From NCBI GenBank assembly GCA_037447655.1, contig JBBHKE010001117.1:20001-76319 (forward strand): a DNA stretch of 56,319 bases, written 5' to 3'. Shown one piece after another: positions 43,887-55,727 of this stretch. The translations under genes and the position numbers were made by a program. The stretch is from Zygnema cylindricum (Eukaryota > Streptophyta > Zygnematophyceae > Zygnematales > Zygnemataceae). Positions within the stretch are counted from its first letter, which is position 1. Every line of letters starts with the position of its first letter. A model generated the notes under the pieces. The model had not been told where the DNA came from. It saw only the letters and a program-made list of their open reading frames with translations, and did no database searches.

Positions 43887-46800
43887 AGAGGAAGAGGAAG
43901 AGGAAGAGGAAGAGGAAGAGGAAGAGGAAGAGGAAGAGGAAGAGGAAGAGGAAGAGGAAGAGGAAGAGGAAGAGGAAGAGGAAGAGGAAGAGGAAGAGGA
44001 AGAGGAAGAGGAAGAGGAAGAGGAAGAGGAAGAGGAAGAGGAAGAGGAAGAGGAAGAGGAAGAGGAAGAGGAAGAGGAAGAGGAAGAGGAAGAGGAAGAG
44101 GAAGAGGAAGAGGAAGAGGAAGAGGAAGAGGAAGAGGAAGAGGAAGAGGAAGAGGAAGAGGAAGAGGAAGAGGAAGAGGAAGAGGAAGAGGAAGAGGGAG
44201 AGAAAGAGGAAGAGGAAGGGGAAGAGGAAGAGGAAGAGGAAGAGGAAGAGGAAGAGGAAGAGGAAGAGGAAGAGGAAGAGGAAGAGGATGAGGAAGTGGA
44301 AGAGAAAAAGGAAATGAAAATGAAAAATAGAAAGAAAAGAAAAAGAGAATGAAAAAGAAAAACAAATTGAAAAAGAAAAAAGAGAGAAAAAAAGTCAAAC
44401 CTTATCGTAAAACATGCGGTTACTGAAGCTTATGATGCAAACTCCTCCGGGTCGCAGAATTCTGTAAATCTCTGCGAATACTTTCTCGGGATATTGCAAA
44501 TATTGAACACTTACGGTACAAATAACCGCGTCAAAGGTCTGATTATCAAAGGCAAAACTTTGATCTGTTGCAACACATTTTTTCAAACCAAAAGAAAGAA
44601 AAAAGAAAAAAAAACATCATGTTAACAGCTTAACATTGATGTAAGATGCCAGTTTTTTTTGTCCACAAATTAGCATCACATGATGTCTCTTTAGACAGAG
44701 ATTATGCAAAAGTTAAAATAATAAGAAGATAAGATGTAGCTTTTATTAAACTCATTTGTGATACAAACGGCTTGAAAAACGATATACACATTAAAGCTCT
44801 TCAATTGTTTACATTACATTAAATCTGATGAATTGCATCATTTTTTGTTTCATAACAACTGTTATAACAGAAAAAAAAATGACTCCTTTCTCACATTCTT
44901 TAGCTTTAAGTCAAATTTCACCGTGTTGTGGACGATTCACAATAATCTCAACAAAATCCTGTTTTGCTTTTATTAATTTCGATGACAAATTTATTGATCC
45001 AAACCATGCCCTGAATATGAGAGAGATACAAACATAAACTTATGCAAAATAGAAAAAAATAAATTGACTTGTAAAGAAAAAAACAAAGAATGCTTTAGAC
45101 AAATTTGATGTATAAATTCCCAGCTAAAAAAAAATGGTTAACCAGAATAAGACAAAAGAGGAGCATGCCTTCATTCATAAGGTTATTACACTGTCGACAT
45201 TTAACCCTCATTTTGTGGGTAATCGTATGGTTTTACGAGTAACAGTACATACAATTACTCAAAAAACAGTATATTCACAATTTACCCTGAAAACAAGGCT
45301 AAAACTTCAATAGCATTAGAACCTTATCAGATCCTTAACAAAAACTCTTCAAAACTAAATGGTAAACCGGAAAAAGGCAAAAGAGGAGCATGCCTTCATT
45401 GAGATCCTTCACAAAAAACTCGTCAAGACGAGGATTTTTCAAAAGCTCGGCGGCGTTCATTCCATGTCCAACCACTTGTTTGTATTGAACCTCGGGAGGC
45501 AAATGGCTAACCCATGAACTCATCAAATCTAATACTTTACTGTTAGGAGTCAATCTTTCACGGTAAAGTTGAGTTAAAGTCCGTAAAAAACTGTCATCGA
45601 CATGAGTCACCTGAATGGACAAAAGAAAGAGAAGCTTTAAATTAGTACTCTAATGAAGTTTATTGGACTTGATTAATTGAAGTGAGAGGAAATGAAGATG
45701 ATATAACAAGATAAGGAGAAACTAGGAGTTAAAACTGAACTGAATGACGACACATAGAACTCGAAAAAAGGTAATTTTAAATTAACAAAAAGACGCACTA
45801 CACCGTGAATCGCTATTAGCGTAATGAAATAGATAGCGTAATGAAACAATTAGCGTTATTTACGCTATTTGAGAATTTGGGGGTTTTGAGGGAAATCATT
45901 TACTCTAATTTGTTTTTTAAAGGGATTTTATTAACTCTATTTGAGAATTTGGGTAAAAAAACGGGGTACCGCAATTAGAGTCATAGACGCTAATAGCGAT
46001 TCACGGTGTACCTTCGATTTTTCCATTCGCCATCCTACTTCTTTTGATAAAAGCCATGACCAGTTGAGCTTTATGAGCGAACTACACTCAACATTTTACA
46101 AAATAAAGAATGTAAAGAAACACATTCCTCCGATTTTTTTTCTATAAAAAGAAAAAAATGCATTCCTCTAATTTATTCGTCCAAAGAAAACCAGTAAAAG
46201 AACAAACTCCTCTAATTTATTCCTTCCGACAAAATCACAGTAAATTTTCTCCTTAGACGCATTTTGTCAGCTCACCACACTCCAATCTCTCCCTTCCCCC
46301 TTATTGCAGCTCTCTCTCTCCCCCCTTTGGCCAGCACCCACTCCTCCCCCTCTTCCTGGCACCCCCCTCCCCCTTCTTGCCACTATCTCCATAACCAGTT
46401 ATCGACACTCTCTCTCTTTCGCTCGCCTCTCTCCAACCCCACTGACTGCCATCCTCTACAACCTCTCTTATCAGCTCTCTCTCTTTCCCCCTCTTATTCT
46501 CTGGTTCATATTCTCAACACAGTTTTTCTTGGAAGACTTAAAATGGCCTCTTAACCCGTTAGAAAAACCATACAAAAGTAAACCGCCCATTAGCATTACT
46601 TTGAGTCTGTGAATTATTAAAATAAACAATTTATTAGATTTAACTACACTAATTACGTTATGCCACGTGGCTTTTTACGGGTTACTAAAACTTAATGGTG
46701 TTAACAACACTAATTTACAATGAAAAAAAATACTCAATTTGAATAAGAGTTAATAACTCTAATAGCGATAGGCAGTGTACAATGCCCATCGCTATTAGAG

Positions 46801-47943
46801 TTAATGACACTAATTTAATCGAGAGTTTTTTCTCCGGAAATTATAAAAATGTAGTAATAACACTATTTAAGAGAGTGGACTAAATTGGCCACGTCAATTT
46901 ACCCTAAAGTGGTATTAATGATACTAATGATACTGAAACATAATACTATTTTCGCTTGAATACTAGTAATTCCTTTAAACTAAAAAATGGCTTAAATTTG
47001 AAACAAGCACAATGGGAAACCATGTGAGAACATATAAGGAATAGCAAGACAAAATGAAAGAGGAGAAAACCACAAAAGATCAAACAACAAAAGACCAAGA
47101 ACACTGCAAACACAAAACGACAATAAAAAAAGACAAGATGAAGAGGCAAACAAAAACTAACAAAAAACCAAAAAAATAAAAAAAAAATTAATAAAAACTA
47201 CCAAACCAGCCCTGACATAAGTAAACTCCCTAAACTGTACCATGACTGAACATGTCAAACTATTACAGTTTTAAGGATCTAAGACGGCAGAACTTTATCC
47301 TTGTTCTGTTAAATTAGCAAAAAAGCTGATCCTAACATTAGAAACGTTTCCGATATCCAAAACAATCTCGATAACAGCTTAAAGAAAAAAACAAAAAAAA
47401 AAACAGCTAAAAAAAAAAAAATACGTGGAAATAGTACCAAAAGCAGTTGACAGAAAAAAAGATGCTCGGTTGAGTTCGTCACTTTCAGAAAATGTCCATT
47501 TCTTTTATGTTTCTTTGTTAAGAAATGATCAAAGAATATACAACTTCACTGCTTACCAGACGAGGAAAAGAATAAAAATTGCGGTCAGATGTGTAATCAA
47601 GTTTGCCTCTCCCTTGCTTCTCCAAAACTTCTCTTACAAGAGTTCCTCCACTTTCAGTTTTGGCAGAACTTCTATCCATGGCTTGTGACTTAACCAAAAA
47701 AAAACTAAGTTCTTGGTTCAACTTTCCTCTATTAGCTGCAAAGCAGTGTCTTCTTTTGTTTGCAAATAGAATAGAGTTTGAGGATAAACTTGAAGATTTT
47801 TGCAACAGTGTTTTGTTGTGAGTAGTTTTGTTATTGCAAACAATGGCATGTAGATTCTGTTGTTGAAAACTGAGAGAAAATCCTGATGATGATGGTACCA
47901 CATATGTCAAAAAATGGACTGGAGAAGCCATAGCCATAGCCAT
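43025..47943 (-). CDS. SAM-dependent methyltransferase (Methyltransf_11 type), probably plastid
   Basis: Predicted to transfer a methyl group from S-adenosylmethionine to an unidentified small substrate. Exons are 47943-47557, 45610-45394, 44564-44401 and 43276-43025 with stop TAA; phases close to give 339 residues. The first 90 residues are serine/asparagine-rich and basic with few acids ([14 protein letters not shown] onward), like a transit peptide. Then come [20 protein letters not shown], the SAM-binding strand [34 protein letters not shown], the acidic-loop region [38 protein letters not shown] and a C-terminus with [15 protein letters not shown]. The order fits a conserved plant and algal family without a settled function. 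Intron 2 appears to start with GC (GAAG|GCATGC). Head to head with the gene at 48909. Confidence 0.86.
43351..43470. repeat. GAGAGG tract in methyltransferase intron 3
   Basis: Pyrimidine-rich on the sense strand, about 75 bp from the exon 4 acceptor. Confidence 0.88.
43517..43730. mobile_element. Diverged TACACCG-family MITE in methyltransferase intron 3
   Basis: ACACTGCCCATTGCTATTAAAG at the left and a weak complement near 43700 (ACTCTAACAACGATG), with an interior AACATAGTTTTGTGTAG block shared with other AT-rich copies. Confidence 0.4.
43832..44290. repeat. (GAGGAC)n-(GAGGAA)n hexanucleotide array, about 75 units
   Basis: About nine GAGGAC units pass into over 60 nearly perfect GAGGAA units, with a few changes near 44196-44222. 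It lies in intron 3 of the methyltransferase gene, where the sense strand is TTCCTC. The Arg/Lys and Pro/Leu dipeptide frames are artefacts. Confidence 0.97.
45133..45403 (-). repeat. Duplicated GC donor of methyltransferase exon 2
   Basis: The real donor region (45358-45403) recurs at 45133-45176, including GAGGAGCATGCCTTCATT, about 85-90% alike over 44 bp. Both have GC rather than GT at the border. Confidence 0.8.
45799..46010. mobile_element. TACACCG-family MITE, short form (212 bp), in methyltransferase intron 1
   Basis: The ends TACACCGTGAATCGCTATT and AATAGCGATTCACGGTGTA are perfect inverted repeats with TA borders. Confidence 0.9.
46278..46500. repeat. CT-rich tract in methyltransferase intron 1
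   Basis: CCCCCTC and CTCTCTC units on the plus strand; purine-rich on the sense strand, against the usual polarity. Confidence 0.8.
46578..46935. mobile_element. Pair of abutting diverged MITEs
   Basis: One element runs from about 46578 (TAAACCGCCCATTAGCATTAC) to 46780 (AATAGCGATAGGCAGTGTA). A second starts at once with TACAATGCCCATCGCTATT, and its right end is not clear. Confidence 0.5.
46940..47110 (+). mobile_element. SINE-like element copy, diverged
   Basis: AATGGGAAACCATGTGAGAACATA at about 47010-47033, followed by an A-rich body with AAAACCACAAAAGATC; a diverged relative of the palindromic-head family. Confidence 0.35.
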
Positions 47944-48908
47944 GAAATCCAAACTGATAATATTAGGCACAGCAGGAACTTCGTGTTTTAATAAATTGGA
48001 GGATACTTATTCTCATTCGGCATAGAACTCATTAGTATACAAGTGATAAGCGTAAAGAAGTACTTTGCAAGTTTGCAAAATTGAAAATATGACAACTGTG
48101 TTGTAGCAAATGACGTATACACTCTTCGTTAACACTTGGCACTGTTGTTTTCATAAAATGCAAGATACTTATTCTTCATCTACTACACAATCACATTATC
48201 CCGGAACACAGAAATAGAATAAGTAACTAGCAAAAACGTCCTTCAGCAGCAAATCAAAGCTATACAGCGTGTCGAAAGTAGCCCATGTGGTCACACAGAG
48301 TGCAAGATACAAGTCTAAACTTAATCAAATCGTACCATTTGATAAAAATTACGAAAATACAACGCAAGATACAAAAAGATGCCCCAGATTAGCTTAATTT
48401 CCTGCAAGTTGGAAGTTAGAAAAAGTACTTGCAAAAATTTTCTATCAGCAGCAAATCAAAGTTATACAGCCTGTCGGAAATAGCTCCATGTGGTTGCACA
48501 CGGTGCAAGATATCTAGTCTAAACTCAATTCAAATCGTATCATTTGATGGACACAATGAAAGCAATACGATGCAAGATGGACCGACAAGTGTTTAAGCAA
48601 CTTTTCTCCATCTGGAGCACACTGCCAACATTGACACCTTTTAAAATTTATATACTTACTACTTGCTAGATTTGAGTGAAATTTAAACCTAAATTTGTCT
48701 GAGACCACCATACTAAGCATAATTGACGTAGATATAAACTGCAGTGTCTACAGTTCTACACATTTTTGCTATAAAAGTACAAATAGTATCATTGTTTACC
48801 TATGTGCGTTTTACATACAAGGTATAAATAAGCTCAAACTTGTTACATTGTTGTTTTAAAAGATAATTAAGTTCATTTAAAATTATTGAACTGTTGTTCA
48901 GTTCAAGT
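47944..48908. promoter_or_regulatory. Shared divergent promoter region
   Basis: 965 bp separate the start codons of the methyltransferase (minus) and the gene at 48909 (plus). The interval holds a diverged direct repeat of about 100 bp (48246-48343 and 48448-48548, GCAGCAAATCAAAG to ATTTGAT) and a repeated GCAAGATACTTATTCT motif. It must hold the promoters of both genes. Confidence 0.6.
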
Positions 48909-51173
48909 ATGGCTGCTTTAATGATTTCAAAAGCTTGTTACACTTCTGTCGGTATTTTACAAAACAAACATGCGTTTTCTCAGAATTCAAGTGCTTGTAA
49001 TTATTCTGCAATAAACGACTCTTGCAAGTTTTTGTCAGCAAAAGATTCTCCGAATAGATCATTTGTAGCCAAGTATAGTGAAGAGATAAAAGCTCCTGGG
49101 GTTAGTAGATTGCGTATAAGACAAAATACTATGAAAGTTGATTATTGCAAACCGGGAGGATTCAAACATAGGCAAAGTTGTATAGTTAGAGGCTGGTTTG
49201 GGGGAGAGACAAAGGAGACAGCTAAAGTTGAGGAAAGTGAAACTGATAATGAGAAAGATGTCGAAGAGGATCAAAAGAAGAAGTTCTCAAAACTGGCTCT
49301 CAGTTTGCTAGTTGATACCGTTGGGTGAGTGATGCTCCCTTTTTAAGAAATTATTTTTATCATTTTTTTTGTTTTTGTGTAATTCAAATCATTGTAATTG
49401 GCGTCTCTGTCCCTTCAACATCATTCTGATCTTTATGCTCCTGTTACCGCTTTTACGGTGGAAGATAGGTATTATGCAATTTTCTTCTTTTTTGTTCGCT
49501 TAACTTCGGTTAAGTCTCTCATCTAATTTTTTCTGCCTCGCATTTTCTCTGCCTTCAAGTAGACTTATTGCAGTTTTGTCCAGCTTTTGGAGCGTTGTAC
49601 ACCTTACATCGCCATTAGAGTTACTAGATTATTAATGTTAAAGCGGATTAGTGTTACTAATTACAACAAATTATGTTTTGCAACGTGGCTAATTATGGAC
49701 CATTTAAAACGGGTAATGTTATCAACAATAATTTATGATTTTGGATAAAAAAAAGGCCACACTTAAAGTATTGTTAACTCAAATAGCGATGTAAGGTGCA
49801 GTTGCGACAGTTGTCGTCTTACCTGTTTGCCAATGGTTTACAGTAGTTATTCCGTTTTGGCCAAATAAAAGTTGGTTAATATGTGCTCAGTCTGTTTTTT
49901 TTTTTTTTGTGATTTTCATTGTTTTCCAGGCTGTTGGTCAATGAGGACTTTTTAGAGTTTGACTTCGCTTGGCCAGCCATATCAGCCTTCCTTATCCAGG
50001 TTCCTGCCAGAACTGACAACCAACATGTCATAAATGCTCCGAATGCTTACTTTGTTTTTTGGCAGTAAAAAAATCTATTAAGTGCTCCGTTTTTTTAAGT
50101 GTTTATTGTAAGATTGAAATCTTCAAGATGCCATCAGTGTTCTATATGCTGCCTTTATTTTTTGGCAGCAGACGTCAACTTCTCTGTTTCAAACGTTTTT
50201 TGTAAAATTGAAATCTTCTGTTTGGTCCTCGTTGATCTTATTATCTTCTTTCATCACTAGTTCATATCTTCCACTTCCTTGCAATGTAGGCTTTGGTAAT
50301 TCATTTTTCTTTTGTTGTTTGTCCTACGACGGCAAATCCATGTGTACTTACTTTGGAGTAACCACACCCATGTTTACGTTAATTTATTTGAAGATTTGAA
50401 GTCGCTGTGGCTTATTTTTCGTCGAATCTTTTGTTGATGTTAACATCAATGTCCAACTTTAGACACGACTTAAAGAATCAGTGTGGTCCACCTTATTACT
50501 TTTCTCGGCGTTGAATCTGTCCGGCAACTATTGGTCTGAGACAGTCTACTTAGACTGGCTACTTCCACCTCTTGTTAGCATTTACACATTTTAGCTGAAA
50601 AAGATATACTGAAACAAGTTCTTAACAGCTGACATGGCTTTTGTTATTGAATCATGTTATGTTGTCAGTAATTCGGTTTTCTCAATTTGGTGCAGAGAAT
50701 GTATCGGGCACCTTTGTTAACAAGTGTTGGTCTTGTGGAACAAGCAATCCCAGTTGTGAAGTATCTACCTACTGCAACTATAGGTATTATAAATTTTACT
50801 GCAGTTATTTTTGGTTTTGTACATGGAACTACAGTTCACAGTTGCTTCTCGTTCTCATCCAGTTGCTCTTCTGTTCTTATCTTTTTATATCCATTTGATT
50901 GTTTGTCAACCCTGCTGCAATACATCATGGCTCTTTTTATATGGACCTTTGTTCTGGATTTTTTTTTTTTTATCCTGCTTGTATCACTTTCCTATTTTTG
51001 TTTCATTTTCTCTTTTCGTTTACGCTGTCGTTTGTCTTTTTCTGGTTACAGGGTGGGTGATAGAGAGTGTCCCTCAATTGGAGGGAATTTCCCGTCTCCC
51101 CTTCATGGGAGGTTTGGCGAGTGTCAGCAAACAGTCGAAACCATGGTGGTGGCCCTTCGGCAAGAAAAATTGA
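48909..51173 (+). CDS. Conserved-looking protein of unknown function, probably plastid
   Basis: I do not recognise a named family. Exons are 48909-49324, 49930-49999, 50696-50783 and 51052-51173 with stop TGA; phases close to give 231 residues. The first 90 residues are rich in serine, asparagine and lysine (MAALMISKACYTSVG onward) and look like a plastid leader. Next is an acidic linker (ETDNEKDVEEDQ), then a moderately hydrophobic domain KLALSLLVDTVGLLV with FAWPAISAFLIQRMYRAP, LLTSVGLVEQAIPVV and YLPTATIGWVIES. The basic tail reads SKPWWWPFGKKN. The pattern recalls small plant plastid proteins of unknown role with a WAPISA...PTATIAW-type core; this is a memory-based impression. The ATG at 48909 was chosen because it opens the leader. 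Confidence 0.72.
49598..49800. mobile_element. Diverged MITE in intron 1 of the 48909 gene
   Basis: TACACCTTACATCGCCATTAG at the left and CAAATAGCGATGTAAGGTG at the right are inverted ends. The interior AATTATGTTTTGCAACGTGG links it to copies at 2311 and 46656. Confidence 0.7.
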
Positions 51174-51983
<810 letters not shown>

Positions 51984-52189
51984 CGGGGATGTGTGAGCGA
52001 GAGAAGATGAAAAAGGGAGGAGGGCTTGCGTACTCATGTTACTGGCAGTAATCGTAATATTTGTGTAGAAGACTGCATGACGTATGTATAAAATATCTGG
52101 TTAGCAAAACAGCTGGTTATTATAATAGATGGACGGTTACTATAGTAGATAAACTTCTGCTCTAGTTTGCTTCCAGTTTGTTAGTAGTA

Positions 52190-52443
52190 AAGGGGCGACT
52201 TTATTAAAAAGCGCGATGGTAAACCATCTGAGTCCATAGGAACAAAATGAAGTAGCATTTCTAAAACTGAAAGAACCACATGACAAAGGAATAGACAAAA
52301 AGGAAAATCAAGGCAAAACCGACGAAAATACGAAAGGATGGCAAGGAAATCGAAAATACCCAAAAAAGCAAAACCCAGCAATCAAAACATCAAAGGAAAA
52401 ATCTAACACGTAAAAAAAAAAAAAAAAAAAAAAAAAGAACCAG
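52190..52443 (+). mobile_element. SINE-like retroposon with poly(A) and 19-bp target duplication
   Basis: Flanked by exact copies of TTCCAGTTTGTTAGTAGTA (52171-52189 and 52444-52462). The element reads ACTTTATTAAAAAGCGC, GATGGTAAACCATC (52215-52228), TGAGTCCATAGGAACAAAA, an A-rich body, and an A-run of about 24 near the 3' end, then GAACCAG. This is the best-defined copy of the family. No A/B box of a pol III promoter was recognised. Confidence 0.75.
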
Positions 52444-52462
52444 TTCCAGTTTGTTAGTAGTA

Positions 52463-52600
52463 TTGGTTGATTTCTTTCGCAATATTTTTCATTTTAGTTT
52501 GATCCTCCCTTGTTCATTTTGGCTCTTCATTTTTGTTGTTTCCATGTACTCAGATGGTTTACCATTGTGATATCTTAATAAAGCTCAGTGAGCATGTTTT
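52463..52600 (-). mobile_element. SINE-like element copy, inverted next to the previous one
   Basis: GATGGTTTACCATT at 52553-52566, preceded by GTTTCCATGTACTCA and followed by TTAATAAAGCTCA on the plus strand. It is the reverse of the adjacent copy at 52190. Confidence 0.6.
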
Positions 52601-52784
52601 ATTAGTAGAAGGTCCATTGTAATTTTGCTACTGGTATTTATGGTATTTATGTCCCAGTATCCAAAAGAAATCGAAAGCTGCTATCCGTGTATCCAGACGA
52701 AATCGAGAGCTCAAGTACCGGTGAATTTTGGCAATGCAATAAGGTTTTCCAGTTTGTATTTTGTATTCTATATTTGATTCCATT

Positions 52785-53970
52785 TTTTCCATGTAACCGT
52801 AACTTAGTGTTGTTACTTTGTTTTTTGGTGAAGATTCTCCATAGTACTTTCATAGTGTTCCTATGATCGAAAACGAAATCGTTACTTTAAACTGTGACGG
52901 CTGTAGACGCAGGTTCAAAATAGCGAAGGTTGTAGACGTCTAATTTTTTGTGACATTTGTGACAATTTGAGGTCATGATCATTTGTGACAGCGTCGACGT
53001 CGCTGTCATGTCACTAATTCCAATTCCAGTTGCCTCAAATCCCTTTTCGTTCGCATTCTGCAAAGCCGTCCAATAGTTGTAAGTGCTATCATGAGTGAGA
53101 AAATGCTCCTGCATGGAAATTGTGATAGCTCTATAGTAATGTTGTAGATGCGGCCATATCTATCTTGTCCCACTTCTTCGCTCCGGTTGGATCCTCACGT
53201 GGATCAAGTCAAGTCTCTTTCCCGATCACAATATTCCATGAAAGAAACACAGAATAATATGACACACCGGAAGCACACAATGACAATGATCAAACGGCCA
53301 GAAAGAAATTTTATAAATAAAATGGCGAAGCCTTTTTACACAAGGCTTTCACTCTTTTCACTCCGCACTCAAACTTTCTGCCATGGTTTCCTGATTTTGT
53401 TTTTTCGTCTTTTCTCACTCTTCCTTCCATCAAACTACACCCAAAGATAGTCAAAAGACATATTTTTTAGAGCTCTTTCATTTTATACCATTATTGTCAT
53501 GTTTCATTCCAATAAGTTTGAGATAGAAACGGTAGTGTGAGAGGGAGAGGGAGAGGGGCACCTTCACAGACTTCACTCCTACAAAATGGCATCCGTTGCT
53601 CGAGACCCCTCCGCGGTCCGTACAGGTTTGGACGATGTTCTTTTTTTCTTGTGTACTCCACGTTTTGCAAAAATGATTTCAGATTTTACAACACATGCGA
53701 AAACACAATTCGTTGTTCGACCGGTACTTCAAATAAAACCGACTCGCGAATCATTTTCAGGTAAAGTTTGAGAATGAGTTGGAATGACGTCTCAGTGGGT
53801 CGAAAAGAGCATGACGACAAGTTGTATTACATTTTAAGTTTCAAGATGACGCAAATTGTACTATGGTTTCTACAATTTTTTTGCACGGCAGAAGATTTTC
53901 TCTCGGCAGGCTCTGTTTTGGACGAAAAAGACAAGAAAAAACCCATACTTTAACACATGGGAACACACCC
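52785..53970. mobile_element. PIF/Harbinger-like element, copy 4, degraded
   Basis: The right end ACACATGGGAACACACCC is followed by TTA (53971-53973), and the right interior matches the left of copy 2. The left part (CATGTAACCGTAACTTAGTG, GAAGATTCTCCATAG) matches copy 3. A TCGAGACCCCT block marks the family core near 53600. The left terminus has decayed, and a foreign insert probably lies at about 53140-53560. Confidence 0.65.
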
Positions 53971-53973
53971 TTA

Positions 53974-54441
53974 CACTAGTTCACGGTCATGGTCATTACT
54001 CAGTCATGGTCCCTAGAGTTCCGTTTAGAAAGCCATGGACAGAAAAGGATTATAAAGCCTGGCACAGTAGTAGTATAGGTATATCCAAAATTCTTTAAGA
54101 ACTGATTGTACATATGATACATAAACTCGTTTTATGTTCCTATTTATCGCTTTCAGTTAATCTCCAAAAACAAAATTCAAAATGAAAATTATAGCACATG
54201 GTTGTATGTTCGAACACTTTTCTTTTGCAGGATTGCCAAGAGATTATAACGTGTTTACTTCAACATTTGCTTTGTCGTTGGAAAGTTCAACCAGTTTAAC
54301 TCGACAAAATGTAGTTCCACAAAACGTTTTATCAACAAAATGAGAAAAAATGTTACAAGAGAGAGCTAAACTCTTAGAAGTCGGATCGAGAAAACATCCG
54401 TTTCCATATTTTAAATCTACAATTCAGTAAAAAAAATTGTT
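53974..54441. other. Intergenic, no recognised feature
   Basis: AT-rich sequence on the 3' side of the last gene, with no feature that I can support. Confidence 0.4.
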
Positions 54442-55725
54442 TTACAAGGTTCGCTTGTCTTCAGCAAGAAGAAGTTCGACAATCAATGAAACAATTTCAT
54501 TGGATGTGTTTGATTCCATGCTTTCCTGCAAACAAAGGAAAAAAAAAAAAAAAAAGAAAGAGAAAAGGCACAAATATAAGAAAATGTTGAACATATTTAA
54601 TTCTTTCACACATCTATATCAGGGGTTTACTCCAGCCCTTACTTCCACTTCCTTTACAAACAAAAAAAATAAAATAAAATAAAATAAAATGTGTAATGCA
54701 CTTTATCACATATCTCTATCAGAAGTCTACTATAGCCCCTACTTCCATTTCATCCCAACTTAAAGAGGAATCTCTATTCCGGAAAAAAAAAAAAAAAAGG
54801 TAACAGTCGTAACCTCTCCATTGTGACCCCACGAATGAAAATCGGAAAAATATGTGTCGAGAAAAAAAACTTTTGACTGCCCGAATTTTTTTTAACTCTA
54901 ATAACCGTTGACAGTGTAGTCGTGGTAAAAAGTAAACTTACTTTTGTGGTTTAGATTTGTGTTTCTATTTACATCAAATTAAGATTGCGTCAAATTATTA
55001 AGTGTCATCGTTAAGTTGTATTAATTAAGACTTTTCTCATTTTAAACTTCGTGTCATTAAACTTGCATTAACTATTCGGGAAATATGGATCGTTACAATT
55101 TTTTTTTTTTGTAGTTTTAAATTTGCTTTCACCTGAGGCCGTCCAATTTTATCTCAGAGAGTGAGATCAATAGATCTTCAAATAAAATTTGTGTCATTTG
55201 ATTCTTTTATCATTTTCTAACTTTGTCATTTTCTATTTTTTTAATTTTAAACTTTTCTAACTTTGAATTTGCTTTCACCTGAGGCCGTCCAATTTTCTCT
55301 CGAAAAATGAGATTTACGGCTCATTGAACAACCTTTGGATCCTTTTAACAATTTGTCATTTTATATTATTGTCACTTTAAATTTTTGTAGTTTTTAAACT
55401 TTAGTAGTTTTAAATGTTAGAAGTTTTAAATGTGCTTTCAACTGAGGCCGTCCGATTTTCTCTCGAAGAGTGAGATCAACGGCTCGTCCAACAATGTCTG
55501 GGTTATTTTAACAATTTGTCATTTTCTATTTTTGTCCTTTGAAATTTTGTAGATTAAAAATTTTGTGGTTTAAAATTTTAGTTCTTTTAAATTTGCTTTC
55601 ACCTGAGGCCGTCCGATTTTCTCTCGAAGAGTGAGATCCACAGCTCGTCGAATCTCTTTAAAGAAGACACCGGTTTGGGCAGCACAGCTGACCTCGATCC
55701 ACCCGCCCACACTCACTTTGCCCAT
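54442..55725 (-). CDS. Unrecognised gene, two visible exons (possibly partial)
   Basis: Exon 55725-55603 starts with ATG right after a possible CAG acceptor and ends at a good donor (CAG|GTGAAA). It reads MGKVSVGGWIEVSCAAQTG, then VFFKEIRRAVDLTLREKIG. The second exon, 54525-54442, follows acceptor TTTGCAG, reads ESMESNTSNEIVSLIVELLL and ends in TAA. Both are phase 0 and give 68 residues. The first part looks like a folded domain with an amphipathic helix; the last exon is a leucine-rich helix with an acidic end. The ATG may be the true start, or upstream exons may lie beyond the window. I know no family for it. Support is the coding-like composition, clean borders, and repeated copies of the donor in the intron. 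Confidence 0.55.
54540..55125. other. Intron of the terminal gene, 3' half
   Basis: AT-rich, with poly(A) runs at 54540-54556 and 54783-54798, an (AAAAT)n run at about 54668-54690, and a decayed MITE end near 54893-54918 (ACTCTAATAACCGTTGACAG). Confidence 0.45.
55130..55660 (-). repeat. Four tandem copies of the terminal gene's exon-donor junction
   Basis: TGCTTTCACCTGAGGCCGTCC followed by ATTTTCTCTCGAAGAGTGAGAT recurs at about 55123, 55270, 55434 and 55593 (the real junction) with a period of 147-164 bp. Each unit holds about 50 bp of exon end plus intron. Two extra copies keep the GT donor; the copy at 55441 has TT instead. Confidence 0.9.
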
Positions 55726-55727
55726 CT

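Noticed and set aside
43733-44398. Long Arg/Lys and Pro/Leu dipeptide open frames
   Set aside because: They are translations of the (GAGGAA)n hexanucleotide array inside a methyltransferase intron; any such repeat is open in several frames.
53586-53771. Open frame MASVARDPSAVRTG as a gene start
   Set aside because: The TCGAGACCCCT block inside it is the conserved core of the PIF/Harbinger-like family, and no further exon follows.
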